From an uncultured Erythrobacter sp. (GTDB lineage: Bacteria; Pseudomonadota; Alphaproteobacteria; Sphingomonadales; Sphingomonadaceae), in NCBI GenBank assembly GCA_947501215.1, contig CANMUS010000001.1, positions 124,001 to 188,000 on the forward strand: 64,000 nt of DNA, written 5' to 3'. Of this stretch, positions 56,553-64,000 are shown piece after piece. The notes under the pieces were generated by a model, which was not told where the DNA came from, searched no databases, and was given only the letters and a program-made list of their open reading frames with translations. Both the position numbers and the translations under genes were made by a program. Within the stretch, counting starts at the first letter, position 1. Each line of letters opens with the position of its first letter.

Positions 56553-57920
56553 ATGACCCACGATATCCACATCATCGGTGGCGGACTGGCCGGCAGCGAG
56601 GCCGCTTGGCAGCTCGCGCAGCGCGGTTTCAGCGTGCGTTTGTCCGAAATGCGGGGTGGCGGCGACATGACGCCAGCCCACCAGACCGACGGTCTGGCCG
56701 AGCTCGTCTGTTCGAACAGCTTCCGCTCCGACGATAGCGACAAGAACGCCGTCGGCCTGCTGCATCACGAGATGCGCGAGCTCGACAGCATCGTGATGCG
56801 CGCAGGCGAGAAGGCGCGCGTGCCTGCGGGGTCCGCCATGGCAGTCGATCGCGATGTCTTCTCCGCCGAAGTCCAGCGGACGCTCGACGAGCATCCCAAG
56901 GTCTCTGTCGTGCGCGAACGGGTGGATGCCCTGCCTGATACGGGGCGGACTATCGTCGCGACGGGGCCGCTGACAGCGCAGGCGCTCGCCGAGAGCATTG
57001 TGAGAGCCACCGGGCAGGATCGCCTCGCCTTTTTCGATGCCATCGCACCGATTGTCCATCACGACAGCATCGATATGGATATCTGCTGGATCCAGTCGCG
57101 CTGGAACAAGCGCAACGAGGCGTCGAACGAGGACGGCGATTATATCAACTGCCCGATGACCAAGGAGCAGTATCTCGCCTTCCACCAGGGTCTGATGGAT
57201 GGCGAGAAGACCGAGTTCCGCGAGTGGGAGAAGGACACCCCGTACTTCGAAGGCTGCATGCCGATCGAGGTGATGGCATCGCGCGGCGTCGATACGCTGC
57301 GCTTCGGGCCGATGAAGCCGGTCGGGCTTGACAATCCGCGCGACACCACGCCCGAATTTCCGCAAGGCCGCTGGCCATATGCCGTCGTCCAGCTGCGGCA
57401 GGACAACAAGCTTGGCACGCTGTGGAACATGGTCGGCTTCCAGACGAAGCTGAAATACGGCGCACAGGTGGAGCTGTTCCGCACGATCCCGGGCCTGGAG
57501 AACGCCGAGTTTGCGCGGCTGGGCGGCCTGCACCGCAACACCTTTCTAAATTCGCCCGTCGTCCTCGACCGGCAGCTTCGCCTGAAAGGTGCAGAGCATA
57601 TTCGCTTCGCCGGTCAGGTGACCGGATGCGAGGGATATGTCGAAAGCTCTGCTGTCGGCCTCGTCGCGGGCATGATGGCCGCGGCCGAACTGGCGGGTCG
57701 CGAGTGGCAGGGGCCGCCGCGCACGACTGCGCTGGGCGCGCTGCTCGCGCATATCACCGGGGATGCGGAGGCCGAGAGCTACCAGCCCATGAATGTCAAT
57801 TTCGGCCTCTTCCCGCCGCTGCATGATGTCGGGAAGAAGCAACGCAAGGAGGCCTATACCTCACGCGCCAAGGCCGATCTCGCCGAATGGATCGCTCGCG
57901 AAGAGCTCGTGGCAGCCTAA
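56553..57920 (+). CDS. trmFO: tRNA (uracil-54-C5)-methyltransferase, folate-dependent
   Basis: 455 residues. FAD loop [16 protein letters not shown]; the catalytic-Cys-bearing L-V-C-S-N-S-F-R; and conserved [11 protein letters not shown] and [15 protein letters not shown] segments. Makes m5U54 in tRNA using methylene-tetrahydrofolate, an alternative to the SAM-dependent TrmA. The stop overlaps the EF-hand gene tail to tail by 4 nt. Confidence 0.96.
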   Translation: MTHDIHIIGGGLAGSEAAWQLAQRGFSVRLSEMRGGGDMTPAHQTDGLAELVCSNSFRSDDSDKNAVGLLHHEMRELDSIVMRAGEKARVPAGSAMAVDRDVFSAEVQRTLDEHPKVSVVRERVDALPDTGRTIVATGPLTAQALAESIVRATGQDRLAFFDAIAPIVHHDSIDMDICWIQSRWNKRNEASNEDGDYINCPMTKEQYLAFHQGLMDGEKTEFREWEKDTPYFEGCMPIEVMASRGVDTLRFGPMKPVGLDNPRDTTPEFPQGRWPYAVVQLRQDNKLGTLWNMVGFQTKLKYGAQVELFRTIPGLENAEFARLGGLHRNTFLNSPVVLDRQLRLKGAEHIRFAGQVTGCEGYVESSAVGLVAGMMAAAELAGREWQGPPRTTALGALLAHITGDAEAESYQPMNVNFGLFPPLHDVGKKQRKEAYTSRAKADLAEWIAREELVAA

Positions 57921-58375
57921 CAGGCGCAGCGCGGCTTCTTGCGACGCTTCGGTGCGGTGGTCGCGAATTCGCCCGGCGCCAGCTCGTTATCGCCATCGGC
58001 ATCGGCGCCTTCGAACTTGTCGACCGTGGCCACCGCCCATTCCTCGAAATCGAGCAAATTGTTGCCATCCCTGTCGAGCTTGCGGAACGCGTTTGAGCGG
58101 GTCGAGAGCATTTCCGTGCGGGTAATGCGCCAGTCGCGGTTGCGATCGTAGCGGAAGAAGCGGCGCTGCTCGCGCGTCAGCTCGGTCGCCTCGGGCGGTG
58201 CCGGGCCGATCGCCTCGCCCGGATCGACTGGCGGAACCTCGGGGAGTGGCGCTTCGCTTTGCACGGCCATCGGGGGCGGCGCGCCCTCTTCGACTTGCGC
58301 CCTGCCCTGCCACCAGAACAACCCGAGACCTACAAGAGCCAGCGATGCGGTGCTGCCGACAACCAACCCCTTCAT
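57917..58375 (-). CDS. membrane-anchored EF-hand protein
   Basis: 152 residues from ATG 58375. One N-terminal membrane anchor ([19 protein letters not shown]), Pro-rich stretch, then EF-hand calcium loops: [13 protein letters not shown] and [13 protein letters not shown], plus a weaker [12 protein letters not shown]. Likely a periplasmic calcium-binding protein. The C-terminus is basic with two Cys (RRKKPRCAC). Confidence 0.8.
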   Translation of the reverse strand: MKGLVVGSTASLALVGLGLFWWQGRAQVEEGAPPPMAVQSEAPLPEVPPVDPGEAIGPAPPEATELTREQRRFFRYDRNRDWRITRTEMLSTRSNAFRKLDRDGNNLLDFEEWAVATVDKFEGADADGDNELAPGEFATTAPKRRKKPRCAC

Positions 58376-58403
58376 GTCCTGGCCTCCTGACTGCTTGGGA
58401 TTT

Positions 58404-59057
58404 TCAGCGACCGAAGACGCCGGCACGCAAGGCCACCATGGCGCTGCCGCGCCCGGCAAGCAAGGGCGCGCCACCGGCAACAAGCGAGCGGCGCGCCAGT
58501 GCATCGAGAACGGCGAGAGGGCGCATCGCTCTGGTCATCGAAGCAGGCTGACCCATTGATGCCTGCGCATAGGCGATAAGTTCCGGGGTGCGATCCTCCT
58601 GCGGCAAGCCCGAAAGCAGGTCGGCTAGTGCCCACCGTCCTGCGGCAAGTCGCACCGCTGGAACGTCCGCTCCGGGGTCAAGAGTGGTCCCGAGCGCCAG
58701 CCAGCCAGCCTCGCGGCCTGCCTTCAACGCCTGTATCGCGGACCTGTCGAGGGGCTCGGCCAGCAGGACGGCTTCCCAACCGTCGACCAAAGCTCCCAAT
58801 CGCGGGCGGTGCTCGCCGAAGCCCTTGGCAAGTTCGTCCAGCAAAGGATTTCCGCGCGGCAACTCACCGGCGCTTGCTGCCAGCGCATCCCGCCACCAGG
58901 CGAGCCGCAGCTGTCCGACGATGGCCTCGCTGGCTCCGGCCACCGACCGCGCCAGGTTGCGATCGAAGGCCAGCAGCGAAGCGAATGCACCGCGATGCTC
59001 GGGCAATGCGTAGCCGATGGCTACCTGCGCCTCGGGAGGCAGATCCTCGACAGTCAT
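58404..59057 (-). CDS. squalene/phytoene synthase-family protein (NDUFAF6-like)
   Basis: 217 residues. Alignment by eye with the squalene/phytoene synthase fold in H-R-G-A-F-A-S-L-L-A-F-D-R-N-L-A-R and L-R-L-A-W-W-R-D-A-L. The Asp-rich D-x-x-x-D diphosphate-binding motifs of true synthases are not evident, and it is shorter than them, so it resembles the non-enzymatic complex I assembly branch (NDUFAF6). A carotenoid role is unlikely. No carotenoid genes adjoin. Confidence 0.75.
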   Translation of the reverse strand: MTVEDLPPEAQVAIGYALPEHRGAFASLLAFDRNLARSVAGASEAIVGQLRLAWWRDALAASAGELPRGNPLLDELAKGFGEHRPRLGALVDGWEAVLLAEPLDRSAIQALKAGREAGWLALGTTLDPGADVPAVRLAAGRWALADLLSGLPQEDRTPELIAYAQASMGQPASMTRAMRPLAVLDALARRSLVAGGAPLLAGRGSAMVALRAGVFGR

Positions 59058-59101
59058 CGGCAGGCGTTGGCCATAGTCATGGGCAGCGCCTATGGCCGAG
59101 A

Positions 59102-59506
59102 TCAGGCTTGGAGGTAAGCCCTGCGCGTCGAACGCACCGGGATCGAACCCAGATTCACGAAAATGAGGTTCACGTTATACGCGCCGGTTCCCTCAAGATC
59201 GACATAGTCCCGGCCGTCGAGCGATGTGCCGTGCGTGACCGTCAGGTTCGCAGAACCGAAACTCTTCGCTGTGAAAAGAGATTCCTCGAAATTCGTCTGC
59301 AATTGCGCATCGTCGGGCGTCGGCCAGAGGATCGCCGAGCGCGCGGTTTCGTCGATCGCCGCTGCCATCGAGTTGGTGAAATAGAGATAGATCCCAAAAT
59401 TCATGCATCCGAGTATCAGCGTGAGCGCGACTGGAATGGCGAGGCCAAACTCAACCGCTGCCGCGCCGCGCCGATCCCGTGAAAGATTTTTGAATAGTCG
59501 CATCAT
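59102..59506 (-). CDS. TadE-type pilus assembly protein
   Basis: 134 residues from ATG 59506 (ATG 59503 also possible). Short basic start, then R-G-A-A-A-V-E-F-G-L-A-I-P-V-A-L-T-L, the TadE transmembrane/prepilin-like signature with the conserved Glu. The remaining part is extracytoplasmic. Last gene of three tad-like genes; start overlaps the previous gene by 4 nt. Confidence 0.85.
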   Translation of the reverse strand: MMRLFKNLSRDRRGAAAVEFGLAIPVALTLILGCMNFGIYLYFTNSMAAAIDETARSAILWPTPDDAQLQTNFEESLFTAKSFGSANLTVTHGTSLDGRDYVDLEGTGAYNVNLIFVNLGSIPVRSTRRAYLQA

Positions 59507-59958
59507 TCCACCTGCAGAGTAACACTGCCCGTTGCCGTGAACGTGTCGACAAAATCGGCATATCCCTCGATGTCGAGGATCGGTTCGTAATCTTGATCGA
59601 CTTCGATAGAAAGATACTGCGTGTAGTCGAAGCCAGCGTTGATACAGGCCGGCAAACTGTTTTTCTCTCCATCGCATTCGATCCACCGTTCCACGGTGAT
59701 ATCTCCGAGAGGCACACCGCTACCTTCGTGCACGCGGGCTTTAATCTCCACGTCGGTTGGCAACGTTTCCATCTCCGACATGATATAGTCCGCGCCGATC
59801 TGCGCATATTGCTGCACCTCCAGCTTATGCACAAAGCCAAGTGCCAGATCGATGCCCCCAAGTGCGAACATCAGGAGCACCGGCGTTGCGATCGCCAGTT
59901 CGATAGTCGCCGTACCCTTCTGGTCCGCGCGCACCTCTCTGCTCTTTCGTATCATCAT
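59503..59958 (-). CDS. TadE/TadF-like pseudopilin protein
   Basis: 151 residues from ATG 59958 (second ATG 59955). The signature is Q-K-G-T-A-T-I-E-L-A-I-A-T-P-V-L-L-M, again a prepilin-like segment with Glu at position +5. Two cysteines (IECDG, LPACINAG) may form a disulfide in the exported part. It is flanked by the TadE gene and TadG gene with 4-nt overlaps. Confidence 0.83.
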   Translation of the reverse strand: MMIRKSREVRADQKGTATIELAIATPVLLMFALGGIDLALGFVHKLEVQQYAQIGADYIMSEMETLPTDVEIKARVHEGSGVPLGDITVERWIECDGEKNSLPACINAGFDYTQYLSIEVDQDYEPILDIEGYADFVDTFTATGSVTLQVE

Positions 59959-61211
59959 TTCCGCAACCTCAGGACCTGTGCGCCGGAAAACGAGACCACG
60001 CCGCGACCCGGCTGGCAGGTATTGGACACTGAGGTGTTGCCGGTGAAGGTGATGTACTGCGCCACGATCTGCAGGCAGTCGGTCGTCATGCTGCTGTTGC
60101 CGCTGAAGGTCACCTGATTGCTGGGCGAGTAAATTGTGCCCTCGAATTCGGAATCGTTGTCGCCGGTTACAAAGAGGCGGTTCGCGTTCGACAGCGGAGT
60201 GCGGCTGTCCTGATGCATCAGGATGCCGGCGTAGTCTCCGGTGTCGGGCGCGGTAATCTGGACGTTCGATGTCCCCATTGCATCGAAAGTGCCGACCTTG
60301 TTGGCGTTGAATGGAGAGCTGGTGTTGGTGAACACCAGTGTCACACCGTCGCCAATCACCTGAGCCTGGCCGGCGATCTTGAACCCGCCTTCGCCGATGT
60401 AATACGTGCCCGGCTGCAGAGTTACACTGGCCTTGCTGTTGACGGTGATCCCTTTGTAGCACCCCGGATAAAGGATGTTTCCGTTCCCCGAGACAGATTC
60501 CGTGTTCGAACAGACCTGGTCGGGATCCGAAATAAGGTCGGCATAGGGATCGTTTTCGGGTGCGACACCGCGGTTGATGCGCGTGTCTTCAGAAATATTG
60601 TTGCCCTCGATGACGTTGCCGACGGCCGAAAGTGCGCCGGCCACGATGCTGTCGCTTGTCGTCGCGTCGAAATCGGAATTGGACTGCAAGCCGCAGTTCA
60701 TGTCGACCGAGGAAGAGCCCGTGATGGAAAGCGCCGTACCGTTTGGCGAAAGCGCGATCATGCAGTTCGCGACCTCACTCGAAGCCTGAGCCACCGCTTC
60801 GACGCGGATCGTCGGTGCGGTCGGCATGAAGAAGCTGGAAAACGGCAGCTTGGTCGAAGTCGACAGGACTACGCGGACCATGCTGGCATCCCCAGCGAAT
60901 TCGCCGGCCGTCGGCGGCGTCTCTACTGCTTCGATGATATACGAATGCTGGGTGTTGCGGCCTAGCACGTTGCGGACCACGGCATCGACTTCCTCTGCAT
61001 CGCCGCCGTTCTTGAGCTCAAGCCCGCCGGCCATTGCAGCCGAGTCAGCAGCACTGCGAAGATCGCGCTTCCAGCTGATCCATTGGGCGACATCGATGGC
61101 CAAGCCGAGCGTCCCGACCAGAGGAATCATCGACAGGCCCATGAGGGTCAGCACATTGCCGCTTTCATCCTTGCGGATATCGCGAACCAGATTTCTCATA
61201 CGATCGATCAT
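59955..61211 (-). CDS. TadG-like pilus assembly protein
   Basis: 418 residues. N-terminal D-E-S-G-N-V-L-T-L-M-G-L-S-M-I-P-L-V-G matches the TadG-like domain, then DVAQWISWKRDLRSAADSAAMAGG. The C-terminal half is Ser/Thr/Asn-rich and probably beta-helical, exported. Starts the tadG-E-E operon; no TadA, CpaF or CpaB gene is nearby, so this is an orphan tad cluster. Confidence 0.85.
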   Translation of the reverse strand: MIDRMRNLVRDIRKDESGNVLTLMGLSMIPLVGTLGLAIDVAQWISWKRDLRSAADSAAMAGGLELKNGGDAEEVDAVVRNVLGRNTQHSYIIEAVETPPTAGEFAGDASMVRVVLSTSTKLPFSSFFMPTAPTIRVEAVAQASSEVANCMIALSPNGTALSITGSSSVDMNCGLQSNSDFDATTSDSIVAGALSAVGNVIEGNNISEDTRINRGVAPENDPYADLISDPDQVCSNTESVSGNGNILYPGCYKGITVNSKASVTLQPGTYYIGEGGFKIAGQAQVIGDGVTLVFTNTSSPFNANKVGTFDAMGTSNVQITAPDTGDYAGILMHQDSRTPLSNANRLFVTGDNDSEFEGTIYSPSNQVTFSGNSSMTTDCLQIVAQYITFTGNTSVSNTCQPGRGVVSFSGAQVLRLRK

Positions 61212-61283
61212 AAAACCACACCCAGGCTTTTGCAGAGCGTGCCTTTTGCCACGCTTGTATGAGAAGCCTGTAAAGCGGTGTAG

Positions 61284-61298
61284 TTAAGGAACGCTAAA
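61284..61298 (-). promoter_or_regulatory. candidate CtrA-like site upstream of the tad-like genes
   Basis: Plus-strand sequence TTAA-GGAACGC-TAAA at 61284-61298 matches the TTAA-N7-TTAA CtrA consensus at 7 of 8 positions. It lies about 75 bp before the tadG start, in an A/T-rich stretch with further TTAA at 61312. CtrA controls Tad pili in Caulobacter; extension to this lineage is inference. Confidence 0.35.
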
Positions 61299-61431
61299 AC
61301 GCCGCCTCCGCTTAACCGTCAAATCGCCGCAGATCCGAGAAAGCGAGCGCAAAAGCGTCGCAGGGATTTAACCATCGTCAGCGCATCGTGGGAAAGGTTT
61401 GGCCGCAAGAAATTACTTAGCAGGGCGCAAA

Positions 61432-61460
61432 AGGCCCGCACAAACTAACGGCGCGGGCCT
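61432..61460 (-). terminator. intrinsic terminator of the pdhA-pdhB operon
   Basis: Reading the minus strand, AGGCCCGC (61460-61453) pairs with GCGGGCCT (61439-61432), 8 bp with a 13-nt loop, followed by TTTTGC. It begins 30 bp after the pdhB stop codon. Also falls 220 bp upstream of tadG. Confidence 0.7.
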
Positions 61461-61489
61461 CTTATATTTTCACGCCTATACCGCCCGGG

Positions 61490-62875
61490 TCAGTCCCGGT
61501 AGCAGACCTTCTTCGCCGCCTTCACAATGCGCGGCGTATCGATCAGCGCAAGCTTTTCGAGGTTCGCCGCATAGGGTAGCGGCACGTCCTCGTCGCACAC
61601 GCGCGTGACCGGGGCGTCGAGATGGTCGAAGCCATCCTCCATGCAGATTGCAATGATCTCCGAAGCGATCGAACAGGTTGGCCAGCCCTCTTCCGCAATC
61701 ACAAGGCGGTTGGTTTTCACCAAAGATGTCAGCACAGTTTCCCTGTCGAGGGGACGCAGGGTACGCAGGTCGATGACTTCGGCGTCGATGCCCTCGCCCG
61801 CCAGTTCCTCGGCAGCTTCGAGCGCCAGCCCGACAGCGATCGAATAGGCGACGATCGTCACGTCCGAGCCTTCGCGCATGATGCGCGCCTTACCGATCGG
61901 CAGGACGTAATCGTCCATGTCGGGCACGTCGAAGCTGCGCCCGTAAACCAATTCGTTCTCCAGGAAGACGACCGGATCCTCGCTGCGGATCGCCGCCTTC
62001 ATCAGGCCCTTTGCGTCGGCGCTGTCATAGGGCGCGATAACGATCAGGCCGGGCACGCTGGCATACCACGGACCGTAGTTCTGACTGTGTTGCGCGCCGA
62101 CCCGGCTGGCCGCGCCATTAGGGCCGCGGAACACGACCGGGCAGCGCATCTGGCCACCGGACATGTAGTTGGTCTTGGCTGCCGAATTAATGATGTGGTC
62201 GATCGCCTGCATGGCGAAGTTGAAGGTCATGAACTCGACGATCGGGCGCAGGCCGCCCATCGCTGCGCCCGTGCCGATGCCGGCAAAGCCGTATTCGGTA
62301 ATCGGCGTATCGATGACGCGCTTGGGCCCGAATTCGTCGAGCAGGCCCTGCGTGACCTTGTAGGCACCCTGATACTCGGCGACTTCCTCGCCCATCACGA
62401 ACACGCGCTCGTCGCGGCGCATCTCCTCGGCCATGCCGTCGCGCAAGGCCTCGCGGACACTAGTCGAGGTGTAGCTGGTGCCTTCGGGGACATCGGGATC
62501 GCGAACGTCCGTCTTCGGCTTGGGCTTGGTGATTTCGGCCTCGCTTTCCTCGCGGCCGACATCCTTGCCCTCGCCCTCTACGTCTTCGACCTCGTCCGTC
62601 GCTGCCGGCGCCTCGATGTCGGACGCATCTTCGCCTTCGCCAGCCAGCATGGCGATCACGGTGCCGACCTTCACACCTTCGGTGCCTTCCTCGACCATGA
62701 TCCTGCCGAGCGTGCCTTCGTCGACCGCCTCGAATTCCATCGTCGCCTTGTCGGTCTCGATCTCGGCGATGATGTCTCCGGCGACGATCTCGTCACCTTC
62801 CGATTTTAGCCATTTAGCAAGCGTGCCTTCCTCCATCGTGGGGGACAGCGCGGGCATCTTAAGTTCGATAGCCAT
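61490..62875 (-). CDS. pdhB: pyruvate dehydrogenase E1 beta with N-terminal lipoyl domain
   Basis: 461 residues. Lipoyl domain 1-80, with Lys43 in E-T-D-K-A, nearly identical to the E2 lipoyl domain, then an acidic linker and the E1-beta thiamine-diphosphate/transketolase-type domain ([59 protein letters not shown]). Catalyses the E1 reaction with PdhA. The extra lipoyl domain is typical of alphaproteobacterial PdhB. Starts 3 nt after pdhA. Confidence 0.97.
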   Translation of the reverse strand: MAIELKMPALSPTMEEGTLAKWLKSEGDEIVAGDIIAEIETDKATMEFEAVDEGTLGRIMVEEGTEGVKVGTVIAMLAGEGEDASDIEAPAATDEVEDVEGEGKDVGREESEAEITKPKPKTDVRDPDVPEGTSYTSTSVREALRDGMAEEMRRDERVFVMGEEVAEYQGAYKVTQGLLDEFGPKRVIDTPITEYGFAGIGTGAAMGGLRPIVEFMTFNFAMQAIDHIINSAAKTNYMSGGQMRCPVVFRGPNGAASRVGAQHSQNYGPWYASVPGLIVIAPYDSADAKGLMKAAIRSEDPVVFLENELVYGRSFDVPDMDDYVLPIGKARIMREGSDVTIVAYSIAVGLALEAAEELAGEGIDAEVIDLRTLRPLDRETVLTSLVKTNRLVIAEEGWPTCSIASEIIAICMEDGFDHLDAPVTRVCDEDVPLPYAANLEKLALIDTPRIVKAAKKVCYRD

Positions 62876-62878
62876 GGC

Positions 62879-63955
62879 TCAATATTCCTCCACCAGAACG
62901 TCGGTGTAGAGTTCGGATGCTTTCGGTTCGGGCGAGCTCTCGGCGAAATCGGCCGCCTCGCTGACGACCTTGCGGATGTCCTTGTCGATCGCTTTCAGAT
63001 CGTCTTCCTTGCTGCCGTTCTCGATCATGAACTTCTTCAGCCCTTCGATCGGGTCCTTGTGCTCGCGGATGTCCTGGACCTCCTCGCGCGTGCGGTACTT
63101 GGCCGGGTCGGACATGGAGTGCCCGCGGTAGCGATAGGTCTCGCATTCCATCAACACCGGCCCCTTGCCTTCGCGCACATGCTTGAAGGCGATCTCGGCA
63201 GCCTGACGCACTTCGAGTACGTCCATGCCATTGACCTTCATGCCGGGGATGCGGAATGCAGTGCCGCGGCGATAGAATTCGGTTTCTGCCGAGCTGCGCT
63301 TGACCGCCGTGCCCATGGCATACTGGTTGTTCTCGACCACGAAGACGATCGGCAGGTTCCACAGCGCCGCCATGTTGAACGTCTCGTAGACCTGGCCCTG
63401 GTTCGCCGCGCCATCGCCGAAATAGGCAAGGCAGAGGCCGCCATCGTCGTTGTACTGATGCGCAAGCGCAAGCCCGCCTCCGAGCGAAACTTGCGCACCG
63501 ACGATGCCGTGGCCGCCGTAGAACTTATGCTCGGTGCTGAACATGTGCATCGAGCCGCCCTTGCCCTTCGAGATGCCCGCTTCGCGGCCGGTAAGCTCGG
63601 CCATGATGACCTTGGGATCGATGCCATAGGCCAGCATGTGGCCATGGTCGCGATAGCCCGTGATGACGCTGTCGAGCCCCTCGGTCAGCGCCGATTGCAG
63701 GCCGACGGCAACCGCCTCCTGGCCGATGTAGAGGTGGCAGAAACCGCCGATGAGGCCGAGGCCGTAAAGCTGGCCGGCGCGTTCCTCGAACCGGCGGATG
63801 AGCAGCATCTGTTCGTAGAAATGCTGCAGCTGCTCGTCGCTCGCCTTGTAGCGCTTGTCCTTTTCCAGCGTGTCTTGCAGCGAGTGGAGGACGAAATCCG
63901 TATCCTCGGTGGGCGACTTTGCGGGGCTTTTCTTGCTCTTGGGGGCTTTGGCCAA
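62879..63955 (-). CDS. pdhA: pyruvate dehydrogenase E1 alpha
   Basis: 358 residues. ThDP-binding G-D-G-A-A-N-Q-G-Q-V-Y-E-T-F-N-M-A and phosphorylation-loop-like YRYRGHSMSDPAKYRTREE. The start is TTG 63955 (M-A-K-A-P-K-S-K-K), preceded on the minus strand by AAGGATAGGA; an ATG at 63960 is in another frame. Binds E1-beta and decarboxylates pyruvate. First gene of the pdhAB operon; upstream sequence reaches the window end. Confidence 0.96.
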   Translation of the reverse strand: MAKAPKSKKSPAKSPTEDTDFVLHSLQDTLEKDKRYKASDEQLQHFYEQMLLIRRFEERAGQLYGLGLIGGFCHLYIGQEAVAVGLQSALTEGLDSVITGYRDHGHMLAYGIDPKVIMAELTGREAGISKGKGGSMHMFSTEHKFYGGHGIVGAQVSLGGGLALAHQYNDDGGLCLAYFGDGAANQGQVYETFNMAALWNLPIVFVVENNQYAMGTAVKRSSAETEFYRRGTAFRIPGMKVNGMDVLEVRQAAEIAFKHVREGKGPVLMECETYRYRGHSMSDPAKYRTREEVQDIREHKDPIEGLKKFMIENGSKEDDLKAIDKDIRKVVSEAADFAESSPEPKASELYTDVLVEEY

Positions 63956-64000
63956 GACATCCTATCCTTGTTCTTCCGGGGAGGAATATGTGCCGAGCCT

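Noticed and set aside
59140..59165. GGGATCGAACCC resembling a tRNA T arm
   Set aside because: Lies in the tadE coding frame; no acceptor stem or anticodon arm fits.
59503..60462. long version of the TadE-like frame beginning in tadG
   Set aside because: First half is out of frame with tadG coding; the prepilin-type start at 59958 is better.

Overview
The window reads as a GC-rich alphaproteobacterial chromosome segment, most likely Sphingomonadales and probably Erythrobacteraceae. This is inferred from gene order (dusB-ntrB-ntrC-ntrY-ntrX-hfq-hflX facing mazG; radA-cvpA-Fe/S scaffold-MFS-alr-phaR; rlpA-like-dac-tmk-holB-metG-tatD), a double-length Hfq, a fused IspDF, a PDH E1-beta carrying its own lipoyl domain, and short palindromic repeats typed TTCGACAAGCTCAG. 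It is a core-genome region: there is no phage, IS, integron, CRISPR or defence island.

Layout: 0.04-1.1 kb, a HExxH metallopeptidase-like gene and a periplasmic copper chaperone (minus strand). 1.1-4.4 kb, dnaK-dnaJ behind a sigma-32-type promoter. 4.4-7.6 kb, a metallo-beta-lactamase-fold hydrolase facing a large patatin-like lipase. 7.7-13.4 kb, radA, cvpA, an IscU/SufU-like protein, an MHS transporter, alr and phaR. 13.5-19.8 kb, proS (archaeal/eukaryotic type), an M28 peptidase, rnr, a peroxiredoxin-like protein and a universal stress protein. 20-27.5 kb, the PDH E2 and E3 genes, a thioesterase, a CPA2 antiporter, a class IV aminotransferase-sulfotransferase pair, and tRNA-Ser(UGA). 27.7-35.8 kb, a tightly overlapping series for peptidoglycan, DNA replication and translation (mltB-like, rlpA-like, dac, tmk, holB, metG, tatD, MBL). 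35.9-45.9 kb, mazG against the ntr-hfq-hflX cluster. 46-51.8 kb, ispDF, pncC, a COQ10-like gene, lipA, carbonic anhydrase, a NYN-LOTUS protein and a secreted TPR protein. 52.1-58.4 kb, gyrA, a dead TauD-family gene, a lysoplasmalogenase-like gene, trmFO and an EF-hand protein. 58.4-64 kb, a phytoene-synthase-like gene, three Tad pseudopilin-type genes, and PDH E1-beta/E1-alpha.

Some functions are linked but dispersed. PDH E1 (61.5-64 kb) lies about 40 kb from E2 (20 kb) and E3 (22.3 kb), and lipoate synthase (48 kb) supplies the cofactor for the lipoyl domains of E2 and E1-beta. The Ntr two-component pairs share an operon-like block with the RNA chaperone Hfq and the ribosome-rescue GTPase HflX. 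Three wall enzymes are immediately upstream of tmk-holB-metG.

I did not find a clearly new multi-gene system. The most unusual items are the asymmetric tandem Hfq, a pair of inverted palindromic repeats read in frame inside the E2 linker, two 90-bp palindromic elements in opposite orientation, a TauD-family pseudogene with three separate lesions, an NtrX without the GAFTGA loop, a MetRS with KESKS instead of KMSKS, an RlpA-like protein lacking its catalytic-site motif, and an aminotransferase-sulfotransferase overlap pair of unknown pathway.
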